Source: JAKBCQ01 sp021807585
GTDB lineage: Bacteria; Planctomycetota; Planctomycetia; Isosphaerales; Isosphaeraceae
DNA: 13,508 nucleotides
Reading direction: 5' to 3'
Assembly (NCBI GenBank): GCA_027325115.1
Contig: DAHWFG010000106.1
Location: 1 to 13,508 of the forward strand
Shown here piece by piece: positions 7,129-13,508 of the stretch. Every line of letters starts with the position of its first letter. The stretch's first letter is position 1. Below the pieces are notes generated by a model. That model was not told the DNA's origin, ran no database searches, and saw only the letters and a program-made list of their open reading frames with translations. Position numbers and translations under genes: made by a program.

Positions 7129-8721
7129 TCAATCAAGCATGTTGATGTTTGCATGCCCTGTGGGGACAAGAACGCGTTCGAGGTTTATCGTCCTGGCGTT
7201 GTCGTCGCGTTCAACCGCCAACGGCTCGATGAACGCCTCGTGGAGCACGCGTCCGGTCATCGTCGAGGGGATCGCGACGTCGAGCAATGCGAGCGATGTC
7301 GGCGCGATGTCGCGAAGATCGGCCTCGATACGATCGCCGGGTCGGACTCCCGGCGCATCGATCGCGACGACCCCTGACAAGTAGTGTGTGGCGGGGAGAT
7401 CGGGATCGACCTCCAGGAGATTGTCGCGCACCCCCACGCCCCATTTCGCCTGCGCCTGGTATCCGTCGGCCGAGAGCGCCAGGATATCGGCGATCCCGTC
7501 GGCGACGGGATCGAGGTCGTAACGCTCGGCGACGTCGAAAACCTCGCGAAAAAGCCTGACGTCGGTCTCGGGATCGCGAACCTCTCGAAAGATATCGATG
7601 ATCTCACGTCGAAGTCGTTGCGCCGCGTTTTCATTCTGACGGACGTCGTCGGTGAGGAAGACGCATCCGCTCAGTTGTCCGAAAGGGGCGTAGGCGACCG
7701 TTCTGCGCCAATCGCAACCGACCTGGCCGAGGATCGATCGCGGCCTGCGCCGCGCCGACGCCGTTCCCGGCGTGTGGTGATGATCGATCCAGCGACGGAA
7801 CCGATCGGCGATCCGATGCGCCCGATAACGAAACCTTGTGCCGTACGCGAGCCCTTTTTGCAGGCCGTGGCGGCGTAGCAGGCCGTTCACGTTGACGAGC
7901 GCGCGACACGGCCCGAAGCCGTGATCCGAAAGCGCGATCACCGCGGCCTGACGCCGCGAAGCGAGCTCGAGAAGAACCCCCACGCTATCGTCGAGCGCCT
8001 TCAAGCAGCCGACGACCTCGTCGGTCCATGCGGGTTGATCGACCCCGGTGTCGTCGATATTGAGATAAGGCCATAAACGATGTTGCAGGCTATCAAGGTT
8101 ATGAAAATGAACAAGCATCGCCGACCAATCGACGCTTCGATCGGCGAGAAGCGCCGCCTCGGCCTGGGCGCGGAAAATCGCGCGGTTGAGCGCCGCCTGG
8201 CCTCGAAGTTCGTCGAGCGATCGCGGCCTGCGTTTCCAAACAATCGCGTTCGTATATTCAGGGATGAGCCTGCGAACATCGGCGGCGAATTCGGGGCATT
8301 GCGCGAACGCCCAATCGAGCCCCGGAGCGTCCGATCCCGCGACCACGATCCCTTTGACCTTGGACGGAGGGTACGTCATCGGCAAGTTGAGACTGACGAC
8401 CTCGCGATCGTCGGCGTCGAGGATCTCCCAGATCGTCGGCGTCCGCACCCGAGTCGCATCGTTGGGACGAATCGACTTATTTACAGAATCCACATAATAA
8501 AATTCATGGATTCCATGTTCGGGGGGTTCGGAACCGGTCGCGAACGAGGTCCAGGCGACGGGAGTCACCATCGGGGCGCTCGACCGGAGCGAGCCGACTG
8601 CGGATCGACGCCAAAGTTCGGCGAGATTGGGGAGCCAGCCGCGCTCGAAGCCCGGCTTAAGCACCGCGGTCGTTCCGCCGTCGAGGCCGAGAAATAAGAC
8701 CCTGGTAAGGGGCGCGGGCAT
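7129..8721 (-). CDS. Alkaline-phosphatase-superfamily phosphohydrolase (type I phosphodiesterase-like)
   Basis: This encodes a 530-residue metal-dependent phosphohydrolase of the alkaline phosphatase superfamily, most like the type I phosphodiesterase/nucleotide pyrophosphatase branch. Visible metal and catalytic positions in the usual order are Asp14 in LGLDGG, Thr58 in PVAWTSFATG (the likely nucleophile), Asp210 and His214 in HNLDSLQH, Asp266-His267 in LSDHGFG, and His446 in ATHYLSG. That is a full two-metal set. The substrate cannot be read from the sequence. I see no signal peptide after the chosen start, so it may be cytoplasmic. The open frame runs up to 9120, but the 133 extra residues are Arg/Pro-rich, unrelated to the family, and overlap the divergent export gene. 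ATG 8721 leads straight into the first conserved strand and has AAGG about 8 nt upstream. The acyl carrier protein gene follows. Confidence 0.87.
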   Translation of the reverse strand: MPAPLTRVLFLGLDGGTTAVLKPGFERGWLPNLAELWRRSAVGSLRSSAPMVTPVAWTSFATGSEPPEHGIHEFYYVDSVNKSIRPNDATRVRTPTIWEILDADDREVVSLNLPMTYPPSKVKGIVVAGSDAPGLDWAFAQCPEFAADVRRLIPEYTNAIVWKRRPRSLDELRGQAALNRAIFRAQAEAALLADRSVDWSAMLVHFHNLDSLQHRLWPYLNIDDTGVDQPAWTDEVVGCLKALDDSVGVLLELASRRQAAVIALSDHGFGPCRALVNVNGLLRRHGLQKGLAYGTRFRYRAHRIADRFRRWIDHHHTPGTASARRRPRSILGQVGCDWRRTVAYAPFGQLSGCVFLTDDVRQNENAAQRLRREIIDIFREVRDPETDVRLFREVFDVAERYDLDPVADGIADILALSADGYQAQAKWGVGVRDNLLEVDPDLPATHYLSGVVAIDAPGVRPGDRIEADLRDIAPTSLALLDVAIPSTMTGRVLHEAFIEPLAVERDDNARTINLERVLVPTGHANINMLD

Positions 8722-8953
8722 CGCAAACGCCTTGTGGGAAAAACGGCAACGTGTTATTCGAAGCGACGGCGAACCTGGCTGAACTGCCGGGATCGTCTCT
8801 GGAGTCGGCGAAGGTCGTCGTCGGGCGGAAAGAGTAACGTACCGACGATATCGGTCAATCCCGACTTTTGGGCTCAAGCGGTCGTACAGGATGCGACGAT
8901 AAGAGCGGTTACAGGGGAGCGGGTGGGTTCCCCGGCCGAGGAGATCGTGATTC
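8722..8953. promoter_or_regulatory. Divergent promoter region, phosphohydrolase / export lipoprotein
   Basis: This 232-nt gap between divergent start codons must hold promoters for both sides, but I could not fix a -35/-10 pair. It contains a dyad ACCGA-CGATA-TCGGT near 8838-8852, a possible operator. A weak hairpin GGGGA...TCCCC (about 8914-8935) lies just upstream of the GAGGAG ribosome binding site (8938-8943) of the export gene. Confidence 0.4.
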
Positions 8954-9715
8954 ATGATGGATCGAACTTTCACGACGATTTCGGCCGCGGCGCGGGGATT
9001 TCGATCGTCGTTCGCGGTGTGGCTGACGGCGGGATGTCTCGCAATGATCGCAGGTTGCGCGAACATGCGCGAGGCCCGCGAGGCGGATCGAATACCCCAA
9101 TTCGGAGTCGTCGACCCCAATCAGCCGCGCGAACTCGAAATGGTTTCCCTCCCTCCTTATACCGTCGAGCCGCCCGACGAACTGGAAATCAGCGCTCGGC
9201 CCGCGAGCCTCGAATTACCGATCACCACCCCCACCGTCCAACAGGATGGAGTGATTGATCTCGGCTTCTTTGGCGAGGTTTACGTCGCGGGTCTCACGCT
9301 CCCGCAAATCGAGCGTAAAATCGAGATCACGCTCCACAGGCACGTCCAGGAGCGCAAGCTTAAACTCGATCAGCCGATCCAAGTCTCGGTGCGATTGGTT
9401 AACGGCAGTGCCAGCAATTCGTATTACGTGCTGGGAACCGTGACGACGCAGGGCAAGTTCCCGATCACCGGGAATGAAACCGTGCTCGACGCGATCCTCA
9501 CCGCGGGGCTGCGATCAAACAGCTACCCCGAGAAGGCGTATCTCGTCCGACCCCACCCCCCGGGTGAGCCCGAGGAGATCCTCCAGATCGATTGGATCGG
9601 CATCAAGGAGCGGGGCGACGCGCTCACGAATTATCAAATTATGCCTGGAGATCGAATCATCATCCCCGGCAAACGCGCACCGGGATTGCTGAGATCGCTC
9701 TTCAGCGGCGGATGA
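8954..9715 (+). CDS. Polysaccharide export lipoprotein (Wza-like, Poly_export/SLBB)
   Basis: This encodes a 253-residue envelope protein. The N-terminus is a lipoprotein signal: basic residues, a hydrophobic stretch, then lipobox IAGC with Cys35 as the lipidation site. The mature protein begins with a linker and a Poly_export domain at about 67-150 (YTVEPPDELEI, then VQQDGVIDLGFFGEVYVAGLTLPQIE), a typical Wza-family pattern. An SLBB-like domain follows at about 157-245 (YYVLGTVTTQGKFPITGNETVLDAIL, ending PGDRIIIPG). Proteins of this type line the outer-membrane channel for exopolysaccharide or capsule. It is shorter than E. coli Wza, as is usual for planctomycete relatives. I chose ATG 8954, with GAGGAG 10 nt upstream; an ATG directly behind it is equally possible. 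No polymerase, flippase or glycosyltransferase is next to it, so the polysaccharide is unknown. Confidence 0.9.
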   Translation: MMDRTFTTISAAARGFRSSFAVWLTAGCLAMIAGCANMREAREADRIPQFGVVDPNQPRELEMVSLPPYTVEPPDELEISARPASLELPITTPTVQQDGVIDLGFFGEVYVAGLTLPQIERKIEITLHRHVQERKLKLDQPIQVSVRLVNGSASNSYYVLGTVTTQGKFPITGNETVLDAILTAGLRSNSYPEKAYLVRPHPPGEPEEILQIDWIGIKERGDALTNYQIMPGDRIIIPGKRAPGLLRSLFSGG

Positions 9716-9724
9716 GCGCGACGA

Positions 9725-9760
9725 CGTGTGATTCAAGATCGTTTGATCAACAATCACACG
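9725..9760. terminator. Hairpin between convergent genes, possible bidirectional terminator
   Basis: CGTGTGATT (9725-9733) and AATCACACG (9752-9760) form a perfect 9-bp stem. The 18-nt loop holds an inner GATC-GTTT-GATC that can add a 4-bp stem. It sits almost exactly between the stop codons of the export lipoprotein (9715) and the ferredoxin-like gene (9768), where a two-way terminator is expected. No T-tract is present on either side, so it is not a classical intrinsic terminator. Confidence 0.5.
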
Positions 9761-9767
9761 CAAGTGT

Positions 9768-10217
9768 TCACTTAACAACGGCCTCGTCGGGTTCGATCGC
9801 CTTCGCGGACGCGAAGCGATCGAACCGGCGCGACGCGAGTCGATCGGGGATCGCGGTCGAGCCTTCTCCCCGGCGAATTCGCCGCGCCCAATCGACGAGC
9901 GCATCATAATCGCCGTCCCCTTCGATCAGTCCCAGCCATGTCGTCGTTTCGGCGGTGACGATCACCGCGACGTTCGCCAGATCGCAAGGACCCAAACACC
10001 CCGAGATCGTCAGTTGCACGCCGCGATTAAGCTTCTCGGCCTTCCAGATCGCCTTGATCCGTTCGACCGGAACCGCGGGATATCCCCGATCGGTTCGGCC
10101 GCAACAGCATCCGTTACAAAACATCACCTGCGCGACCGATTTGATTCGCGTCGCGATCTCCCCCCCGGTCGCTGCTCCAAGCGTTTCCCCGATCGTAGCC
10201 GTCGCTTCATGAGCCAT
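9768..10217 (-). CDS. (2Fe-2S) ferredoxin-like protein of the cobalamin cluster
   Basis: This encodes a 149-residue protein with a thioredoxin-like (2Fe-2S) ferredoxin pattern. A Cys-rich N-terminal motif, FCNGCCCGRTDRG (Cys34, 37, 38, 39), is followed about 35 residues later by GCLGPCDLAN (Cys74 and Cys78), the C-x3-C half of the cluster site. Which N-terminal cysteines are ligands cannot be settled by eye. The C-terminal 35 residues or so are charged and look poorly conserved. Its ATG overlaps the cobO stop as TAATG, so translation is probably coupled, and the upstream AGGA lies inside the end of cobO. In this context it could supply electrons for reducing cob(II) to cob(I) before adenosylation, or assist metal delivery. 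That role is inferred from position. It resembles in outline the small metal-binding proteins often encoded beside cobalt chelatase genes. Confidence 0.75.
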   Translation of the reverse strand: MAHEATATIGETLGAATGGEIATRIKSVAQVMFCNGCCCGRTDRGYPAVPVERIKAIWKAEKLNRGVQLTISGCLGPCDLANVAVIVTAETTTWLGLIEGDGDYDALVDWARRIRRGEGSTAIPDRLASRRFDRFASAKAIEPDEAVVK

Positions 10218-10810
10218 TAAAATTCAATTCCTCGTTGCGCCTTGATTCCCAGTTTATAAGGATGTTTGATTGGAACGACCTCCGAGACCAGATCGGCCGC
10301 CTCGACGATCGCCTGAGGCGCCCCCCGCCCGGTCAAAACGACATGGAGCCGCGGGTCGCGCGATTTCAGCAGTTCCACCACCGGAGCGGGGTCGAGATAC
10401 CCCAGCTTCATCACCACGTTGATCTCATCCAAAATCACCATATCATATTTACCTGAAAGAATCGCTTCCTTCCCCGTCTCCCAGATCTTGAGCGTCGTCG
10501 CGATATCCTGCGCCGGGTTTTTGGTGTCCCAGGTAAAGCCGTCCCCCATCGGACGAATCTCGATTTCGGGTAAAAGACGATCGGCGAATTTCTTCTCCCC
10601 CGTCTTCCATTTTCCCTTGATGAACTGAACCATGAAAATCTTGAATCCGCTCCCGAGCGCGCGAAACGCCAGGCCCAGCGCCGCGGTCGTCTTGCCCTTG
10701 CCGTCCCCCGTGTAAACGACGACAAGACCGCGCCGCTTCTTGGGCTCGGGAGGCGCCGCCGATTCCGCCGTTTCGACGCCGTCGGATTCAACAATCTCTT
10801 CATCGCTCAT
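10217..10810 (-). CDS. cobO: Cob(I)yrinic acid a,c-diamide adenosyltransferase (CobO/BtuR family)
   Basis: This encodes a 197-residue cytoplasmic enzyme that transfers the adenosyl group of ATP to the cobalt of a cob(I) corrinoid. The family's variant P-loop GDGKGKTTAALG (35-46) binds ATP, and the CobA/CobO signature continues with MVQFIKGKWKTGE (60-72). GDGFTW (89-94) and the Walker B-like VILDEIN (125-131) complete the pattern, and the C-terminus ends with the usual LGIKAQRGIEF. The first 25 residues or so are an acidic, Ala/Pro-rich extension, as in many homologues. ATG 10810 is preceded by GGAGG 11 nt upstream. It is the middle gene of a minus-strand run with the chelatase subunit upstream (71-nt gap) and the ferredoxin-like gene overlapping downstream. 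No riboswitch is visible in the short gap. Confidence 0.95.
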   Translation of the reverse strand: MSDEEIVESDGVETAESAAPPEPKKRRGLVVVYTGDGKGKTTAALGLAFRALGSGFKIFMVQFIKGKWKTGEKKFADRLLPEIEIRPMGDGFTWDTKNPAQDIATTLKIWETGKEAILSGKYDMVILDEINVVMKLGYLDPAPVVELLKSRDPRLHVVLTGRGAPQAIVEAADLVSEVVPIKHPYKLGIKAQRGIEF

Positions 10811-10835
10811 GTGCTAATCAACCTCCGTTTTTATC

Positions 10836-10870
10836 ATAGATGGAAATCGTCTTGATCTTTTAGCATCTAT
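10836..10870. other. Weak dyad and A/T tract between chelatase and cobO
   Basis: ATAGATG (10836-10842) and CATCTAT (10864-10870) form a 7-bp stem with a 21-nt loop. A T-rich run follows on the plus strand (10871-10880). Read that way it resembles a terminator, but no plus-strand gene ends here. On the minus strand the T-run becomes an A-run before the hairpin, so it should not stop chelatase-cobO read-through. Confidence 0.2.
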
Positions 10871-10881
10871 TTGTTTTTTTA

Positions 10882-12969
10882 TTAACTTGCTCGATCAAGG
10901 AGCGCGGCGCGGACCGCTTGCGAGAGACGCGCTCCTTCAAGGCGATCGAGCGAACGAAATCGCGCGTGCGGACCCCACGCGTCGGCGAGCCCGCGCGATC
11001 GGCCGAGCCGGACGGCGCCCGCTTCGGTGTCGACGATCAAACCCGCGATCCCCGATTGTCCCAAAAGCCGCGCGCGATCAAGAGCGTCTTGATGAGGATC
11101 GCCTCCCGCGTCGAGCGGAACGTTACCTCGACCGTCGGTAAGAACGACGACGAGCGGCTCGATCCCGCGCGACTTTCTTTTCGCCCGAGCGATCAAATCG
11201 ATCGCCGCCGCAAGCCCACGCGCCAGCGGTGTCGCTCCGCCGATCGGCAGATCGGCGAGCTTCCTAGCCGCTACTCGAACGCTTCGCGTCGGCGGCAACG
11301 CAACACTCGCCCCGACACCACCGAACGTGATCAATCCCACCTGATCGCGCGCCTGATACGCATCGACCAGTAGCGAAAGGATCGCCCCCTTCGTCTGCGA
11401 CATCCGCTTGTGCGCCCCCATCGATCGACTCGCGTCGACGACGAAAAGGATCAGCCTCCTCGGAGTAGACGACCGTCGTTTCGCCCTTAAATCGATCGTC
11501 TCGACTCGGAGCGGTTCGATCGCAACGCCGTCGTTAACTCTCCCTCTAGCAAGCTGATGCGGCGCCGCGGCGCGAATCGTCGCGGTCGTCGCGAGTTCAA
11601 ACGAACCGCCCCGATAAGGCTCCGACCTACTGTAACGCCCGCCTCGTCCCGCCGATCCCCCATCCCCCTTGCGCGACGATCGCCCCGAACCGACGCGACG
11701 GCGTCGCCGAAACGAATCTTGATGTCGATCAATTTTAATCCCATGAAACTCACCGGCGGCGAACGATTCGCTTTCGTTTGATTCGTCGGTTTCCCCCTCG
11801 CTCGGCTCAGCGGACGATTCCACCGAAGAATTCTCGGATGAACTTGTAAAATCATCCCATCGTGACGAATCTTTTGCGCTCATTGCGTTTGATGTTTTCG
11901 GCCGGTGGGATGCCGTTTGATTCGAGCGGGGGCGCGATTCGGGTTCGCGATCGGTTCGCGATCGATCGTCGTGGGAACGGTCGGGACGGTCGGGGTCGGG
12001 GTTCGGCCGATCGGTCCGAGTGCGACGATGCGCGAGTGCGAGCTCGGAGACGAGATCGACGTCGGCGAGCGTCGCGACGGTCCTACCCTCGTAAGCCGCG
12101 AGCGCCGCGGCGGCTTTGTAAATCGTCAGATCGGCGCGCATTCCGTCGGCGCCCTCGCGGGCGCAGAGGTGGCAGATCGTCTCCAGGACGTCTTCGGGAA
12201 CGACGACCGTCGCGAGAAGTTTTCGCGCTTTTGCGATCCGTTCCCCTTCAAGCCGATCGGCTTCGGCCCAATCCGCGCGGAACGCGGCTGGATCGGCTTC
12301 GAAAGTGAGTCTCCGCCTTACAACCTCGGCGCGAACCGCGGGATCGTTGAGCGGCTCGACGTCGACCAAGAGCCCGAATCGATCGAGCAACTGAGGTCGA
12401 AGCTCCCCCTCCTCGGGATTCATCGTTCCAACCAGTAAAAATCGTGCGGGATGTCGGAACGTCAACCCCTCGCGCTCCACATGATTGACTCCCATCGCCG
12501 CGGCGTCGAGCAACAGATCGACCAGGTGATCGTCAAGTAAGTTGACTTCATCGATATAAAGGATGCCTCGATGAGCCGATGCGAGCAGGCCGGGCTCGAA
12601 CAGGCGATCTCCGTGCTTGATTGCGCGTTCGATATTGAGGCTGCCGACGACGCGATCGTCGGTGGCGCCGACGGGAAGATTGACGATCCGGATCGGCGAT
12701 CGAACAAGCCCGGCCGAATCGGTGAGCGGAGCGCCCGGGATCTCTTCTCCCGGAGCGCGACGGAACGGATCGTTCTCGTGGACATCGATTTCAGGGAGAA
12801 TCGCCGCGAGCGCACGGACCGCCGTGCTCTTGGCGGCGCCTTTCGACCCGCGGATCAGCACGCCGCCGAGTCCGTTGTGAATCGCGGCCAAAATCAAAGC
12901 CCGCTTCATCGCCGCCTGGCCGACGAGCGCCGAGAACGGATAAATCGCGTCTCCTAACATCCCCCGCAT
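10882..12969 (-). CDS. Fused AAA+/VWA chelatase subunit (ChlI-ChlD/BchD-like), putative cobaltochelatase component
   Basis: This encodes a 695-residue protein that combines the two small subunits of a class I metal chelatase. The N-terminal AAA+ domain (about 5-315) has Walker A GSKGAAKST (41-49), Walker B ILYIDEVNLL (136-145) and the sensor/arginine-finger block GTMNPEEGELRPQLLDRF (181-198). A long hydrophilic linker (about 316-500) is rich in Arg, Asp and Ser. The C-terminal VWA domain (about 504-690) has an intact MIDAS: DASRS (512-516), Thr580 and Asp612. With the large subunit (CobN in cobalt insertion, ChlH/BchH in magnesium insertion) such proteins drive ATP-dependent metal insertion. 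The neighbouring cobO argues for cobalt, and no chlorophyll gene is visible. I chose ATG 12969, with GGGGAG 5 nt upstream; an upstream ATG at 13014 adds 15 unconvincing residues. It leads the cluster. Confidence 0.9.
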   Translation of the reverse strand: MRGMLGDAIYPFSALVGQAAMKRALILAAIHNGLGGVLIRGSKGAAKSTAVRALAAILPEIDVHENDPFRRAPGEEIPGAPLTDSAGLVRSPIRIVNLPVGATDDRVVGSLNIERAIKHGDRLFEPGLLASAHRGILYIDEVNLLDDHLVDLLLDAAAMGVNHVEREGLTFRHPARFLLVGTMNPEEGELRPQLLDRFGLLVDVEPLNDPAVRAEVVRRRLTFEADPAAFRADWAEADRLEGERIAKARKLLATVVVPEDVLETICHLCAREGADGMRADLTIYKAAAALAAYEGRTVATLADVDLVSELALAHRRTRTDRPNPDPDRPDRSHDDRSRTDREPESRPRSNQTASHRPKTSNAMSAKDSSRWDDFTSSSENSSVESSAEPSEGETDESNESESFAAGEFHGIKIDRHQDSFRRRRRVGSGRSSRKGDGGSAGRGGRYSRSEPYRGGSFELATTATIRAAAPHQLARGRVNDGVAIEPLRVETIDLRAKRRSSTPRRLILFVVDASRSMGAHKRMSQTKGAILSLLVDAYQARDQVGLITFGGVGASVALPPTRSVRVAARKLADLPIGGATPLARGLAAAIDLIARAKRKSRGIEPLVVVLTDGRGNVPLDAGGDPHQDALDRARLLGQSGIAGLIVDTEAGAVRLGRSRGLADAWGPHARFRSLDRLEGARLSQAVRAALLDRAS

Positions 12970-13271
12970 CGAATCTCCCCGTATCCTCACGCCGCCGCGC
13001 AACTCGCGCCACAATCACATCGCCTCAATGCCGCCGCGCCGATCGAACCGCAAAGTTTGAACGATACGAAGAGCGACGGTCGCGCGGCAAGGGCGATTGA
13101 TCGATTCCGTCTTCCGGCAATTGTCATTGATCCCCCGCCGCGACCCCCTCGCGCCGACTCGGCCCGACCGTCGCATATCGATCTAAACATTATCTAATAA
13201 CTTTTATGTATTATTATTTGAATTTATCATGTAACATCCCTTCCTGAAATCGGTAAAGAAAGCTCAGCCGC

Positions 13272-13306
13272 GGCGATTATCGCCTTGTATGAACCGCACA
13301 CGGTTC
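13272..13306. promoter_or_regulatory. Two adjacent dyads upstream of the Pnkp-like gene
   Basis: GGCGAT-T-ATCGCC (13272-13284) is a 6-bp inverted repeat with a single central base. Six bases later comes GAACCG-CACA-CGGTTC (13291-13306), a perfect 6-bp stem with a 4-nt loop. The first looks more like a protein-binding site and the second more like an RNA hairpin or operator. Their location between divergent genes fits regulation, but no regulator is known. Confidence 0.35.
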
Positions 13307-13385
13307 GCCGATTTGACGATACGATCCCAATTCGATTAAGATAATCGCGACGTAAACTTGGTTACCAGTGTGGACTCCGCCGAAA

Positions 13386-13402
13386 TCGGTCCTCCCGACC
13401 GA
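13386..13402 (+). promoter_or_regulatory. Hairpin in the probable leader of the Pnkp-like gene
   Basis: TCGGTC-CTCCC-GACCGA is a perfect 6-bp stem with a 5-nt loop, ending 32 nt before ATG 13435. If transcribed it would fold in the 5' leader. Confidence 0.3.
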
Positions 13403-13434
13403 ACGATCCTGAATCGACGCCATTGAATCATTTT

Positions 13435-13508
13435 ATGCCTGATCCATATCTTCTCCAGATTCCAACTCCGTCCCTCGTCGTATTAATCGGCGCGTCGGGC
13501 TCGGGGAA
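13435..13508 (+). CDS. N-terminus of a P-loop protein, probably polynucleotide kinase-phosphatase (partial)
   Basis: An open frame from ATG 13435 runs off the window after 24 codons. It reads a short polar start, then IPTPSLVVLIGASGSG, a beta strand leading into a Walker A P-loop whose lysine would be the next codon. The arrangement of a few residues, I-P-x-x-S-L-V-V-L-I-G-x-S-G-S-G, closely resembles the very start of bacterial Pnkp, in which the 5'-OH polynucleotide kinase module comes first and 2',3' phosphatase and ligase modules follow. Bacterial Pnkp works with Hen1 in RNA repair. No good Shine-Dalgarno is seen upstream. Another short P-loop kinase or an ABC-type ATPase cannot be excluded from 24 residues. 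The gene diverges from the chelatase cluster. Confidence 0.6.
   Translation, partial: MPDPYLLQIPTPSLVVLIGASGSG

Larger units (their letters stand above)
12970..13434. other. Divergent intergenic region between chelatase and Pnkp-like genes
   Basis: This 465-nt stretch has no convincing gene. It divides into a G+C-rich part next to the chelatase (to about 13180), a very AT-rich island (about 13185-13245) that is the best place for divergent promoters, and a mixed part with several dyads before the Pnkp-like start. I looked for a cobalamin riboswitch on the minus strand because the downstream genes are B12 genes. I found neither the B12 box (GCCACTG) nor the expected fold. No tRNA was seen. 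Confidence 0.5.

Noticed and set aside
8722..9120. A 133-residue N-terminal extension of the phosphohydrolase
   Set aside because: The residues are Arg/Pro-rich and unlike the family, the frame would overlap the divergent export lipoprotein gene, and ATG 8721 starts exactly at the first conserved strand.

Overview
The window looks like chromosomal DNA of a planctomycete, probably near the Isosphaeraceae. The strongest evidence is the sigma-factor gene followed by a 1414-residue membrane Ser/Thr kinase with a long TPR-like tail, a gene pair typical of that phylum. Genes are G+C-rich, gaps are AT-rich, and the hexamer CGATCG is strikingly frequent. No rRNA, tRNA, CRISPR array, insertion sequence or phage gene was seen.

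Layout. (1) At 1-1290 (+) lies an HI0933/YhiN-type flavoprotein. It converges on (2) a minus-strand pair, an ECF-like sigma factor (5646-6293) followed by the giant kinase (1359-5603). The two are 42 nt apart, and that spacer holds a perfect hairpin next to the kinase ribosome binding site. (3) A gap of about 540 nt holds no convincing gene. (4) A second minus-strand pair follows: an alkaline-phosphatase-superfamily phosphohydrolase (7129-8721) and, 38 nt downstream, a discrete acyl carrier protein (6833-7090). (5) Divergent from it is a Wza-like polysaccharide export lipoprotein (8954-9715). (6) A convergent gap with a 9-bp dyad separates it from (7) a minus-strand cobalamin cluster. In transcription order this is a fused AAA+/VWA chelatase subunit (10882-12969), the cob(I)alamin adenosyltransferase cobO (10217-10810) and a (2Fe-2S) ferredoxin-like protein (9768-10217), the last two overlapping as TAATG. 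(8) At the right edge, divergent from the chelatase gene, the first 24 codons of a P-loop protein are visible. They resemble the start of bacterial polynucleotide kinase-phosphatase (Pnkp), an RNA-repair enzyme.

How the genes work together. The chelatase subunit, adenosyltransferase and ferredoxin fit cobalt insertion and adenosylation in B12 synthesis; the large chelatase subunit CobN is not in the window. The sigma factor and kinase probably form a signalling and transcription unit. The phosphohydrolase, carrier protein and export lipoprotein may belong to an envelope or exopolysaccharide locus, but that link is inferred from position only. I did not find a clearly new system. The best leads are the phosphohydrolase-carrier protein pair, the leader hairpin of the kinase, and the dyads upstream of the Pnkp-like gene.
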